Below are positions 31,745-44,463 of a stretch of 64,000 bases of DNA, one piece after another (position 1 is the stretch's first letter; each line of letters begins with the position of its first letter). Under the pieces are notes generated by a model, which worked only from the letters and a program-made list of their open reading frames with translations, did not search any database and was not told where the DNA came from. The position numbers and the translations under genes were made by a program. Source of the stretch: Paulownia fortunei (taxonomy: Eukaryota; Streptophyta; Magnoliopsida; Lamiales; Paulowniaceae); assembly GCA_019321725.1 (NCBI GenBank), contig CM033121.1, forward strand, positions 16,306,001-16,370,000, in the 5' to 3' direction.

Positions 31745-34619
31745 TGTGATACCCGAGCCTCTTACTACTCACATGGCCAAATATGATTCATGCATTACAT
31801 GTTAATTTTATATGCTATTTGCATTTCTATTGGCATTTCATAATTTATTTCATTTTATACGACATTCTTGAATATTAAACTTAATTTGAAGCTCTTGCAC
31901 GATATTAGTTATTGAATTTCTTAATCTAAGTAGTTGATTTTATATTGAAATAAGAATAAAATGAGGTTGATCAATATTAGATATAGATGGGATATATAGG
32001 TTATAATTTTGGAAGTGTTAAAAGTGTTACTAGTAACCTTATACGGTTTAATTTGATTTGATCAAGTTATTTCAAAAGTATATATTTGTAAATTAGCATA
32101 CTTGGGATATTGGACATGATATAATATGATTTAAGTGTCATATTACAAGGCCCTTATGTGCATATGATTTTAGAAATGCAAACTAGATAATTCTTTAAGA
32201 ATCGGATGCGAATCGGTTTGGAGATCGAATGAACGGACGTAGGAATTACCTATGGGAATGAATGGTGATTAAGATAGGTTGAAACCAAATAAAAATAGAT
32301 GAGACACACAAGATTAGGGCTGCAAGATAAGAGAGAAATTAGATTTGCCATTTACTTGCCACCTCATGCTTTCTTATTAAGCTTAAGCTAACATCTCAAG
32401 CTAACACCTCAAACCCTTCACCCTTAAGCAACGACCAGACCCTCATTTCAGCCATTTTCATCTTCCAAACACACACCTTAAGGTCTCCAAGTGATCCAAA
32501 TTGATTCCAAGTTGAAATAAAAGCAAGAAAAGCAAAGAAGAAGTGATTACCATCAAGTTAGCCTCAAAATCTGCATAGGTAACACTTATCTACGGTTTTG
32601 CCTTTGGTTTTTCAGATTATTATCAATGGTTTTATGGTTTATTAAGATTTCAATATCTCTTATAAAAGTGTTAGGATGTTTTTAGTTAGACTTTGGTGTT
32701 CAAAGAAAGGGGTTTTGATCACAAACACTTAATAGGAAATACTTGTGGCAGAAACTGCATCTTACTGTTTTCTTGTGTTTTAGGCTTCAAAAGTGTATGG
32801 TATGTTGAATAAAACCTATAATTATTATCATTTACATGACCATATATGAGTTAAGAGTATTGGAATGAAGTTTTATCAGTTTGAAATTGAAATAGAGAAT
32901 GATATTGGAGAAACACTCAAACTGCCAAAATAGCAAAATCTGTTTTGGTGTGCTGTGAAGGAAACTGAATTAAGGGAGCTAAATCCATTAATTTTGGTAA
33001 TAATATGACCTGGTTGTCTCCTTATATATGATATCTAAGTATGGTGAAAATGTTGGAGTGATTGAATATACTTAAGGGTGCCAAAACCATCAATGTCATG
33101 AAGTGTGCAAAACTGTTACGGTAGGAAACAATCTGTTTCAGTATGTCGTGAAGAGAGCTGAACTTGGGAAGCTATATCCGTGATTTTTAGCAATTCTATG
33201 ATATGGTTACATTTATATATATGTTATATAAGTGTGGTAAAAATTTGGGAGTGATTGGATATGCTTAGGGATGTTAAAATTATCATGCAACTAAACTTGA
33301 CAGCAAGAAAATATGAAAATGTGAATCTGCCACATTTGATCACTTAGCATGTTTCAACCTTGATATGTTGCTATTGAGTGTTAACAATTAGGTACATGCT
33401 ATTAGAGTTATAATACTTCAATTACATGATGTTTGCATGCATTTAAGATGAGAAATTGAGGTATTTGAGGGGCTATATTGGGTTCTAGTTTGTGAAAGCT
33501 TGATTGTTAGCTTATAGCTTGGGTTTAAGGTCTAGTATGAGATTTTGTGCTTTCAACTTGCCAAATTGGGAATGGTGCTTGATGTTGGGTAATATTACAG
33601 GCTATTTTACATCTAAGGTTGGAGAGGAATACTAAACAAATTTAGACTAAGCCACCAACCAAGTGAAAGGTAAGTAAAGATTCATTTGCAACTACAATGC
33701 ATAGACATAGTAGATGTGTGAATTATATGTAATATCATAAATCATATGTGCATAGTAGAGGGCTCTCCATTGAGCATACATACATGGGCATTGTCATTAG
33801 CACGTGCATGCATCATATACTAGCATTGTGATAAATTTGCATTGCACGGCATGATTCAGAGAAAGGAAAATGTTTTGTTGACCACTACTAGTGTACGAAG
33901 CATGCATGGATTTGCATGGTATTATGCATGGATTTGCAGGTTCGTGTGCATGGATTTGCATGCGTATGAGTATGCATGGATTTGCATGCTTATATGATTA
34001 TTGGCCATTGGATTATGGCGGTATACAGAGCTCTTTTTCGGTGCATGAGATAGTAGCGTTGGTCAGGGGCCCAAGAAAGAAATGATTTTGAGAGAAATAT
34101 TTTGATGCATAAAATTGCATTGTGAGCATAGCATTTTGAGTTGCATGACTTGATATTGTGGATTATTCTTGACATGCATAATCTTTACTTGCTGAGCGTT
34201 AGCTCATATAGTTTATGCATTGTAGGTGAGTACAATGATACTTGAAGCATCTTTGGCTGGCTGGTCGGCTGTTGGAGCTCCTGCAGGTGTTTGAGGGAGT
34301 GTGTACATGGATGACGACCTGTTGGGCTATTTTGTTGACTTGTTATATTTTGAGTCTGGTGTATTATGTTTTTAAAGATTGGTACTATATTTCTCTTTTA
34401 AAACTTTACTGTAAATAAGTATGTAAATATTATGGTCGTTGTGGGTGTGTGTTTTTATATAAATACTGATCCTTCTATTTTAAACAGGGTTGTGTATGTA
34501 AGAAGTGATTTAGCTTTTCTTAAAATGTTACAAAAAATAAAATATTCCATGTATGCACATAGGTTCTATCATGTCATATTATACAATATATATGGTTGTG
34601 TAGGAATGGGGGTGTTACA
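31745..34619 (+). repeat. 3' LTR of copy B (2875 bp)
   Basis: Almost the same as 24140-27017. By eye the differences are mostly one-base gaps (for example near 31889, 32255, 32335, 33081, 33168 and 33893) with few substitutions. Confidence 0.97.
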
Positions 34620-34935
34620 CTAGTCTTCCACACATATTTGACCCAGTCTTCTCATATAGGTTCGACTGTTCAATCTTCCTACACATTCAAAACTTTCCCA
34701 CGTAGGTGTAAATTTCACAGCCACTTTGATGTTGTGATAAATGTATCACTTACAAAGAAGATCAGCTCATGAAGATTCGCAGAGTGTTTCTCTTTGCTTG
34801 TCAAGAAGATAGAGATTATATTGAGCTTCATTATTTGAAAGTCCAAGAGCTTATTTGTCTCTATCTTCATTCTCTTTTTACAGGCATTTAATTTGCTTGT
34901 TGCACCTACTTTTCTTGTATCACTGTGCAACTGTT
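34620..34935 (-). repeat. LTR of element D, part 2 (starts with the copy B duplication)
   Basis: Begins with CTAGT (34620-34624), the right target-site duplication of copy B, and continues the copia D LTR. It is cut at 34935 by a family C LTR. The far end of the D LTR is not identified. Confidence 0.65.
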
Positions 34936-37077
34936 TGTTGGGTTCACCATAACTCTAGGTGTGGAAAGTGAAATTTAAGATTATTTAAATAAAAACATGT
35001 AATAACAATTATTGCATCACCTTGAGTTCGCAACGATTCTCATGATCGCATGTTTTGACAGTTTTACACAATCAATGTAAATAAAGTTTTAGATTTGACA
35101 TTTTGTGCACTCTGGTTACAGTAGAGTGTGTAGCAATTGATTGCTATAGATTATTTGATGAAACATTTCATAAGAGATTCAATTGTATCTCCTCTAAAGT
35201 AAGTCCACATGTTGGGACAAGAACAACAGAATTAAACCCTGCTAGCGATTTTAATTCCTTTACTAATTTAGTTTAGAGTGCTTGTGTGAGTATTAATTCT
35301 TAATCCAACTTGTGGAGTTAAGAATTCAATACATACATAATCAAAGAAGACACTTTGATTATGTGGAAGAGAATTTATTTTTGGGAGAGAAGGAGAGTGA
35401 AGCAAGAAAAACAATTTATCTCTATTTTTTCTTTTAGTGGTCGAATATTGGGATGAATAATTCCCTCAAATTTTTGGCCACTTCAAGTTATATGGGTGGT
35501 TGAATCTCTTAATTTTCATCCTTTCCCCATATTTCCCATGTGTTGAAATTAGAAGTTTGGTAGAGTCAAACTCTTCAAAAATAACCAACTCAATCAATCC
35601 CCTTCTTGAATATATGGTTGATTTTGTGGACTTCTACAAGCCACAAAATCAGCCCTCTCTCTTTGCTCTTGATTGTCTTGGACTCTTCCAATGCAATCAA
35701 GATAGATATCTCATATCTTTCCATACCTTCATAAGATAATTAATAAAGAAGAAAATCATATTATCTTATTCATATTTTCTCTTCCAATAATTCAAGTGGG
35801 CATCTAATAATGAGTCACTTTGATTTTGGGCTTGGACTTTTACAAAGATCCATTAATTAGTCCAATCAATTAAATTTATCTAAATCCAACCAGTTAATTA
35901 TTTCACTCCAATTAGGCTTTCTAATCTTATTGGGTCTACTTAAATAATTTCATTATGAATAATTAATTTAATTAATTGTATTAATTTAAGCCCCCAACTA
36001 ATTAATCTCCATTAATAAATTGAATCCAACTATTTGGATTAATTCCTATATTAGAAATGCTCCATTCTAATTTGTATATGAACCTTAAGGTTCACAACTA
36101 AACTAGCAGTGGGCTTGCAACATTTGCAACTGATGAATAATAATTATTCTAATTAATTAATTCATTTAATTATTCTGCTTAGAATTAACTTTTTAATTCC
36201 AAAAACCTCACAAACCATGGGAAACACTTAACAAGTGTATCATGCTTCCTAGTCTTAGGTAAAATAGTGAGCGAACCTATTTTTAATTATAAGTACCATA
36301 CATGTAAGGTCCTTCCATCATCTAATCTTTCGATTTAGTCTAGGAAATAGATTATAAGTCAAAACCTTAAATATCTCAATAATTATGATCCCATTTCAAG
36401 TTCAAATGACTCATGATAAATCTATATTCATCCTTCTCTGAACATAGGAGATTCATTTGATCTAGACAAGTGACGGATTCTATGTTGGCCATTCATTAAC
36501 CTCTATGCACGCCAGTGAAACATCCAACATATCCCTTTTGCGATTGTCAAGCAATCAGGAAACATATCAAAATGAAGCAGGGCATACACAAGGCTACTAT
36601 AGTACCTCAAGTTCAAGGATACTCGTGTGCTATCGTAACATGTAGATTCTTATTTCGATAGATGATGTCTCTAACTAAGAATCTCTAGCGGGCCTGTTCA
36701 GTGTACTTATTCTCTAACAAGCACCCGTATACATGCACTAGCATCACTACGTCAATGCCTATGGAATGAGACATCATTCTCAATCAAGCATGCATATCGT
36801 ATGCAAAAGTCTTATTAGGCTATTTGATGTTCCATCTCAAAAAGTCCTCGACCCAGAACTAGTTTAAGACCAGTGTCACAGAGGCATGTTCCATGATCGC
36901 CATCATATGTGCGACTATTCCCCATAGCTAAATTTGGTCTAGGGACTTTATCTAATGTGTATAAAATAAATGCAAAGCATAAGATAAAGAAGAAGCCTTT
37001 AATCAATGTCTTTCGTTTACAATATATAAGAGTAAAAGACGCCCAATCTAATTGGTGCTCTGGGCACTACTCTAACG
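34936..37077 (-). mobile_element. Family C copia solo LTR (2.1 kb)
   Basis: In plus view it starts TGTTGGGTTCACCATAA and ends GGGCACTACTCTAACG, the reverse complement of the family C LTR (TGTTAGAG...CGAACCCAACA) seen at 49160-51445. Internal blocks match, for example CCATTTCAAGTTCAAATGA (about 36390) and the TCGATTTAG/ATAGATTATAAGTC block. The priming site and polypurine tract are absent on either side, so it is a solo LTR. No clean duplication: CTGTT on the left, (G)TTATT on the right. The terminal A has become G. Confidence 0.85.
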
Positions 37078-37613
37078 TTATTCTATCATAATATCTGCAC
37101 AGTCACAGTCTGACATTATTTGTAGTCTATTGTTCTTTCATCCTTTCTGCCTCGTTTTTGCTTTTCTATATATTGGTTTGGGTAGTAGCGACTTAACAAT
37201 AAAAGGTTTACAAATTAACTTAATCCTTTAAAGATACACTTGCCCTCACTCTGTCATGACCCCTTAGCCCCGTTAAGTGCATTGCTCTAGTCTTGGACTC
37301 GGCCACTTCTTAAAATCTTGTTAATTTCATTCAATTCCTTGGATGCGGTTGATCAACACTTGGGCATGAGGAATCTTATTGTTACCAGAAAAATGGTCTT
37401 CTGAGGCTGAAGAAAAATAAGACTAAAAATTAGAGAGATTTCAGAGATCTTCTCAAAGTGAAAAAACATAAGCAAGTCATTGATCCTCCAGTCACTACCC
37501 CTATAAAATGTGTCTAGAGCAGGGCCTAGTCATGCACTTTAGAAAAGGACCCTATTCTTGATTAACTTATTGTCAAACCTAATCTTGTAGAACCTCCAAT
37601 GGCCCCATTAATG
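37078..37613. other. Unassigned sequence between two family C LTRs
   Basis: 536 bp with no recognised domain, long ORF or terminal motif. It may be further sequence of the host of both LTRs, possibly element D. Confidence 0.35.
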
Positions 37614-39025
37614 TGTTGGGTTCAAATGTCCCAAGATAGTTATGCAATGAAAATTTAAAAATTTAAAATATGCATATTAAATACAAAATCCCATGAACCG
37701 ATAAGATTGATTGGTTTGTATTTCTGATTACTCTCTTAAACTAAAAAATAAAAGTTTTGTGAACTAATACATGAATGCACTTTGATTGATGTAGGGAATG
37801 GAACGATTCAAATTTTCAGACCCAATCCAGAAAATGATTCGCTAGGGCTCCAAGCGTAGCCCCTCGACAAGTATCCACACCTCGAGCAAATCACGAACTT
37901 GAATTCTTACAAGAAAATTCAAACTCTTTTTCTAAATCTAGAATTTTGAGAGTGCAACTTTAATTTTTAAATCAAAGTGATAGAATAATTAAGTTTACGA
38001 TCAAAAGGTTACCTTTTGATGGAACCAAGATACAAGGCAAGAGAAAAAAGGGGTGAGTTTTTAGCAGCCGAAATGTTGAGCTTCACAAGCTTGTGATATT
38101 CAGCCCCTAGAAATGTGTATTTATACACGCTTTGTATTTCCCTTATCTAATTAGGGAACAAATACTTTCATCTCAATCTTGTGTCTTCCTTTTCATCTAA
38201 GACTAGCAATCTTTTACTTGCCCACCAAAACTAGGGAACAAATACTTTTATCTCGATCTTGTGTCTTCCTTTTCATCTAAGACTAGCAATATTTTACTTG
38301 TCCACCAAAACTCCTAATGGGCCTCTCTTATGGGCACATCAACTTGGGCTTTGGACTTTAATTAATTGATCCAATCAATTCAATAATTATTTTCACTTAG
38401 GCCACCTAATCAAATTAAGCCTAATTAAATAATCACATTATTTAATTGGATAAAATAATTCAGCTTCTTAAATAAATATGTGTCTTGCTTAATTAATTAA
38501 TCAAATCAATTAATTAATTAACTCCTCATGATCCCCTAATTCAATTAGTAAATAATATCATTATTTAATTGGATAAATTAATTTAATTTTTTAAATTAAT
38601 TTTGGCTCTAATTGATTAATTTCCATTAATTAATTTAATCCAATTCCTTCAATTACATTCTTGATTAGAATTAGATTTTTCTAGTTCATGTGTGACTAAT
38701 TTAGGTTTACAACTAAGCTAACGTTGGGCTTGCAACTTAGGTGAATAAATTATTTTATTATGATTAATTAATTCAATAATTAATTCTCTTAAAATTAATT
38801 TCTTAATTTTAAGAACCCACAGGTCATGGGAAACACCTTGTAGTACATCATGACTATTTAGTCTTAGGTCAAGTAGCAACAAACCTCTTTCTTATTACGA
38901 GTAACCATGCAAGTACGGTCATTCCACCACCTAATCCCCCTCATTAACCTCCATACATGAGGTTGTTACACTTAACATATTCCCCTTGTAATTGTCAATC
39001 AATTGGGAAATTAAACAAAACAAAC
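37614..39025 (-). mobile_element. Family C copia LTR fragment, diverged
   Basis: Starts TGTTGGGTTCAAATG. Matches the distal part of the family C LTR on the minus strand, including the TTAATTAATTAA-rich block (38490-38520), ACCCACAGGTCATGGGAAACACC (38815) and GTCTTAGGTCAAGTAG (38860). An inner deletion joins the block at about 38940 to ATTAACCTCCATAC. It ends near 39025, where the LINE begins. A 55-bp direct repeat (ACTAGGGAACAAATACTT... at about 38150 and 38231) is a local duplication. Confidence 0.75.
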
Positions 39026-39029
39026 TACC

Positions 39030-40203
39030 ATCTCTCTTCAGTTTTTAAAGTATCTAGATTCAGCATCACTGTTTTTAGTGAAGAAGATAATCTAGGAATC
39101 TCCTACCAGTTGTCATGGCATCATTAACTTGCAATAGAAACTTATTCATGTCAAGCAACACCTCAAATGGTTGAAAAAAGGGCTCTTTGAGAATGTGTAT
39201 GATCGAGTGGATCTAGCACAAAAAAAGGTTGCAGAAAAAAAAATAGTTTGAATCTAATCTATTTGATGAAAAACTCATGGAGCTCAAATGTAGTGAAGCT
39301 AAGATGGAACAAACTTTATCAGTGGAGGAACTCTTCTAGAGATAAAAAGATAGCATGTCATTGGCTTAATGGAAAGGAGAGGGACACAAAATATTTTTAT
39401 TCCTTGGTCAAGAAGAGAAGGGTGAAAAATCGCATCCATTCTATATTCTTAGATGGTATGATTTTAACATCCTTGGATGAGATTAAATCATTTGCTGTGA
39501 ATTACTTTGAGGTGCTCTTACTGTTTTCTTTTCATTCCATCAATTATTTTACAAGATGAGGAGAGTCAGCTGCTTGTTGCGCCAACAATGGATGAGGTTC
39601 AAAAAGTGGTCTTTAGTATTTGCACTTATAGTTTTTGCACTATTATTATTTCAGCATTGGGCACCCCTACTTTGCAGTTTCACTGCAACTACCACCATCC
39701 TTCTTCCCAAGAATAATAATTTGAGCTAGTGGACTGAATTTTCACCTAATAGTCTTTATAACAGCACTAATAAGATCTTCTCTAAACTAATCTATCGGCA
39801 ATTTAAAGACATCATCCCTAAAATTATTTCACCATCCCATAGTAGTTTAACATAATATAGACTTTTGGGGATAAAATTCTTCTGGCTAAAGAATTGTGCA
39901 TCGCTTGGATAATCACCCTAAAGAGGGCAATATTATTTTCAGACTTGATATAACCAAAGCATATGACAAAGTTCAAAGAGATTTCCTTTATGGTGTGCTA
40001 TAACATTTTTTATTTTCGGAGAGTTGGATTCATTTAGTTCATCAATGTGTTAGTAGAAAGTAGTTCTCCATTCTTATTAATGGTGAATCTACAGGTTTTT
40101 TCAAGTTATCAAGGGGACTGAGAGAAGAAAACCCTTTATCCCTAGCTTTATATATCATAGCTACTGAAGCTTGCTCACGAGGCATTTATTCCTTATTTGA
40201 TCA
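39030..40203 (+). mobile_element. L1-type LINE, segment 1: ORF2 linker and RT N-terminal half
   Basis: Broken frames of an L1 ORF2. The open frame 39248-39559 carries KKIACHWLNGKERDTKYFYS followed by RRVKNRIHSIFLDG (homologues: WLxxGDxNTKFFH...RRxxNxIxxIxxxDG), the stretch between endonuclease and RT. RT blocks follow in other frames: FRPISLYNSTNKIFSKLI (about 39735-39795), the SPSHSSLT region, YDKVQRDFLYGVL (about 39960-40000) and SILINGESTGFFKLSRGL (about 40065-40120). The endonuclease and ORF1 are missing, so it is 5' truncated. Element H is inserted after GATCA at 40203. Confidence 0.85.
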
Positions 40204-40659
40204 TGTAAGAAAATTAATCAGCAATATAATATGAATCAAATATTCATATAATTAATGTGGATCGGGTATACCTATACGCCGTGGATTGTTGATCCACGTA
40301 TCCCGAATCAAGCTAGTCTACTAGCTTCCTTTTGATCGAACCAAGAATATACCATTCTCGTCGGTGGTGAATAACTACTAGAGTTATTCACTCAATTACA
40401 CATCTCAAATTCTTGGAGTCTATGGTGATGCTCCAAGGAATAATGTAGATAGAAATCTTAGGAGAGATATGGAGAGAGTTTTACGAGAATTATGTTCCTT
40501 CATATATTCTGTTGGATGGGGATTAGAGATATTTATTCCTTCTTAAGGTAGAATCCTAGTTCAATTAGGAAACTCAATCCCACTCAAATTGTGGAGATAT
40601 TCAACTAAATATGGATGCCAATTGGGTTAAGGGTCCTAAAACCAATCCAATTTCCAACA
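40204..40659 (-). repeat. 3' LTR of element H (456 bp)
   Basis: TGTAAGAAAATTAATCAGC to AATTTCCAACA, aligned with 46659-47113. The block GTCGGTGGTGAATAACTACT-AGAGTTATTCACTC, an imperfect inverted repeat, is unchanged in both. Confidence 0.93.
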
Positions 40660-40672
40660 TCTCCCACTCATA
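40660..40672 (-). promoter_or_regulatory. Polypurine tract of element H
   Basis: Minus-strand ATGAGTGGGAGA touches the LTR start TGTTGGAAA. Confidence 0.8.
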
Positions 40673-42550
40673 CATATTTGACTCGATCTTCTTGAATCTC
40701 ATCATCATGCAATTTTTTAATCTTACGCTAATCCCTTCATACAGAAAATGTGGTGTGCGACCAAGTGATAAAGCATAGGTGAGGAGAGTTATATTAAGTC
40801 ATCACCAAACTAACATAACCCTACAACTCAATAGCTCGTTGTGTACCCCAAATCAAGTGGTCACACCCAATCAAGCATCTCTAGATCCCTCAATGAAATA
40901 AATAGAGCATGCTCGACCTAGTCAAATATGTATCTATATTCATGACTACTCAAACACATTTTGACATAGTCGCTCGGGCTATAAACCATATAACATATGT
41001 GCGTTACCAACCTAGTCCTTCCTCAGCCTCTCATGCCAATCAGCTTGGTCTTGACAACTTTCTTAGACATACTCTGACAGACCGAATCATGCATGGCCAT
41101 TGGAAATATGCTAAAGTAGTGTCATCAAACTTACGTCTCATAACAAAGTCCAGAGTCCCAAAGGGTACAAGAAATAATATGGGCTCATACAGTGACGAAG
41201 CAGGGACCCATTCAATCACTTTTTCATAAGAGGTTATCTCAAAGCACATGTAGTATGAATACATGCTATGATGGAGCTCTCACTCAATTTGGGCATGTCA
41301 CGCTCTAAACATCATATGAACCTTAGTCTAGTCGCTCTCCAAGCGTTTGACCTGCGCACTATCAGAAGTCACTATCCAAAATGTCTTCTTGTAGTTCGCA
41401 CGTTCAACAAAGAACAGGCTTATTATGAAGTTTGGACATACTTCATAATCGATCAACTCTGATCTCATCTTAGCCTCTAAGCTAAGGCGACTCTTAGTTA
41501 CATATTAATGTTGCTCCAAGCATAAAGGCGATCATTCACAAACTTTAATTATGCGACACGATCTTTAAGTCTCATCCTGCTAGCTATTATAGCGCCAAGA
41601 CGATTACCCGTGTGAGAGGATCAATCAAAGCCTGGTGACAACTCACAAATCTAGTACCAAATTCATAATAAAAATATAAATATAACTTATTAATCATAAT
41701 ATGTTCTCACTGGCCACAAAAATCAAATTCTACGTAATCTTCTACTACTTATATATCTTTGGAGCATATCTCCATATAGAGGCAAGGGATAAGTGATCAA
41801 ATCGCTCGTAGAAATATGACTGAGAATAATTTAATTTTGCACAATACTCTCTTAAGTGAAGGGGTGACTGGTATTAGTATGTTTAGCCTCCAATAATATT
41901 TGGCACCCAACGCATACATCAGAGTGACTTTATTATCACAAAGATAACAAAAGCCTCACAAATGTGAGCACAATGCGCATCCTTTCAAAATACCAGATCG
42001 TCTCCAACAAATCTCAGAATACTCTATTAAGATATATAAGTATCCACTTGACAGCATCACATTATTGCATCAATGATCACTTTGATATCCACTCACCAAT
42101 AATCTAATTATCAAGCACAGTACTAGTCAAGTACACACTAGTGCATATCAAACCTTCTACAATGCTTGCATAATACTAGCTAGCATTTCTTTTTTTCTTC
42201 CATCTCAAGGCATTTCAATCTAACTAAGAACATAATCTTTGACCATGAAGTGTCAATAGGATTGGTGAGATGCATACACAAATTCGGTATCACAATACCA
42301 AGTATACATCTATTTTTCCTATGTCCATTCGAATATAAATGACAACCACTACTAAGCAGAGACACCTTAATGTCCCTTCTGGCCATTATATTATTGCCCA
42401 AATACAGTGAGAATTAAATTCTCTTATTTATGTTGATATATATTCAGTGATCTTATTCAACCATCCAAGCCTACCAGAGTGATAGCTCAATGAATTTGAT
42501 AGCACCACTATTTGGACGATAATTCAAGTTACAAATGGAGCTTCTCGATC
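40673..42550 (-). pseudogene. Element H, 3' internal region, decayed
   Basis: By position this should hold the RT C-terminus and RNase H. I cannot read a clear motif; the open stretches at 40909-41229 (+) and 41264-41040 (-) have no recognisable domain. Treated as decayed pol. Confidence 0.4.
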
Positions 42551-42960
42551 AGCAATCTTTGCGCTCTTACCCCACTTCTTAAATTCATTGGGTGATCCAC
42601 ATAGATCTCATCGTCCACTCCTCATTTATATATGTCAAGCTCAATCATCCAAGATAAACCTAGATAAAAGTGGCAATAACTGATAGCATCTTGGTGTATT
42701 GAGGCGATATTACCACTTAGGGAGAACATATCAAAAATTTACGCTCCACAATTAGGCGTAAACATTTTGCCCTTGGTTAAGCTATACAAATGTTAATCAA
42801 CCCATCTACTTTGCACTTGACCTCTAGAAACCATATGTTTCTAATGGCCTTGCATTTAAATGGAAGATCAACCAGCTCTAGACTTTGTTCTTAGTCATTA
42901 GGCTCATATTTTCCTTAATAGCAGCTATTCCCTTAAAGCATCAAGTGAAGTCAAAAGTCT
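42551..42960 (-). pseudogene. copia RT N-terminal blocks (element H)
   Basis: On the minus strand, broken frames give KGIAAIKENMSLMTKNKV (homologues: A-IKEEMxSLxKNxTWxLV), then VDGL with a RAKCLR-like block, and SPxVVISPQYTKMLSVIATF followed by TYINEE-like ends (homologues: SPVVRxTxIRxLLAxVA). The order and spacing fit copia RT. There are many stops. Confidence is moderate because no catalytic YVDD box was found. Confidence 0.55.
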
Positions 42961-44394
42961 AAGTTGACTCATCAACATCCACAAAAGTAGTCATGAAGGA
43001 TACCCACTTAATCTTATATAGACGATGGGGAACAACTCATGTGCACTCCTTCTAACTTGTGGAATATGAGACTCATTTTCAAGTGAGACACTCCCACTAA
43101 CTTAGGGTTGCTCCCACTATCTTAGTGATTGTTAAATGAGTTTTAAAGAACATCCTCCTCACTAGAAAATTGAGCGCCACTTCAAGAATCTTACTACTCA
43201 TATAACGCAAGATTTCATTTGACTTCTTATATGCTCGTAATTCCTCCATAAGGAAATCTACAGTGTGCGATTTAATTTTTATAATTTCTCTATCAATGTA
43301 TTCATCACTTTTGAGAACATAGCTTCTTGAACTTAAATAGGCATAAACCTTCTAATTTGGGCTTGCTGCCATATGCAACTTATTGAAGGTTGGAGAATTC
43401 ACTTGGAGGCACAATTTTCATTATGTAGGCCACAGTCAAGATTACATCATCCTAATTAAGATACAAATCAATTTGTGCCATCATAGAAATCGAGTCATTT
43501 TGAACTGTTTGATTCATCACTCTTTGCAAACTCGTTTAGTTGCGAAATATTTAGAATCATCCTTCAAATTGCAATTCCATTTTCACCACACATGTGTCCA
43601 AACTATTTAGATATGTTATTCTCGCTTCCTATTAGTATGTTGAACCTCAATGTTCATACTCCCTGTAGTTCTCTACCTCTGTTAAGAATCGCTTTAAACA
43701 ATTTGGCGCTTTTGACTAATGAGAGTTGGAGTGTACTAGCTTCTAGCGTGAATAGCAAACAAAGAAAAATAGAATGCACTATTTAGTACCTCATACTCGT
43801 AAGTCTGTACTCGTTTTAGAGGAACTAGCTTTAGAGGATAAATAACCCTCTTTCTTTCTTCCAGCAACCTTTTTCTCGCTAGAAAATTTTGTGCAAAGGG
43901 AGGTTAACCTTAGTGAGTTAGCCAATAAAGCCTTCTCCAGCTAATACAGTCATCCTTCTAACCTCGCAAGCCATGATATAATTGAAATAAAAAATCATGG
44001 AAGAAGTACAAGAAATACTACCTTAAGCCAATCGCAACACAAACTTGACTTATACCTAAAAGGTCTCTTACATGAAAGATGAATAAATCTACTTGCTCAA
44101 CCAATGTCTTATAAGTGCATCAATTCAATAGACTATTTCGAATCTAGTGCCTTTCGCACATCTCCAAGGTCACACCAATTGTTGAGCTTGAAAAAATAGC
44201 TCATGCCCTTTGCTGAGCTTGAGATGGCATTTCGAACTCATCATGCCTCCTCTTGTACGCTATTTAAACAAACATGGTTGCACAACACTCGACAATAGTC
44301 TGCTCAATCTCAAATTTTATGCCATGTTTCATCAACTTCTACTATCCATCGAAGAAGAGAATTGAGAATATAAGCAAATGAGAGAGCTTTAACT
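42961..44394 (-). pseudogene. Element H, middle internal region, decayed
   Basis: Expected to hold protease and integrase. No motif can be read with confidence. The plus-strand ORF 43592-43786 is chance. Confidence 0.35.
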
Positions 44395-44463
44395 AGTCAA
44401 ACTTCATCTTAGTACAATTACGAGCGAAATGACCAGTTTCATCATTGCACTTGACATTTGTTG
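44395..44463 (-). pseudogene. gag: gag zinc-knuckle remnant (element H)
   Basis: Minus-strand NVKCNDETGHFARNCTKMKF resembles a copia zinc knuckle (KCYxCxExGHFARxC) that has lost part of the first Cys pair. It places gag between the priming site and pol. Confidence 0.6.

Larger units (their letters stand above)
24140..34619 (+). mobile_element. Complete Ty3/gypsy chromovirus (Tekay/Del-like), copy B
   Basis: A 10,480-bp element with LTRs 24140-27017 and 31745-34619 (TGTGATACCC...GTGTTACA), a priming site, gag, protease, RT, RNase H, integrase, chromodomain-like tail and polypurine tract, all in order, flanked by a perfect CTAGT duplication. The LTRs look nearly identical, with differences mostly single-base gaps. 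This points to recent insertion. The polyprotein frame is broken about ten or more times, mainly by one-base indels in homopolymers. It is inserted in the LTR of element D. Confidence 0.97.

Noticed and set aside
35500..35739. 79-codon plus-strand ORF as a host gene
   Set aside because: It lies in the solo family C LTR, antisense to it, with no recognised domain.
34931..37082. Target-site duplication for the solo LTR at 34936-37077
   Set aside because: CTGTT and TTATT/GTTAT do not match well. A small deletion at the right edge could explain it, but that cannot be shown from this sequence.
40909..41229. 106-codon plus-strand ORF as a host gene
   Set aside because: It lies antisense in the decayed pol of element H between its LTRs and has no recognised domain.
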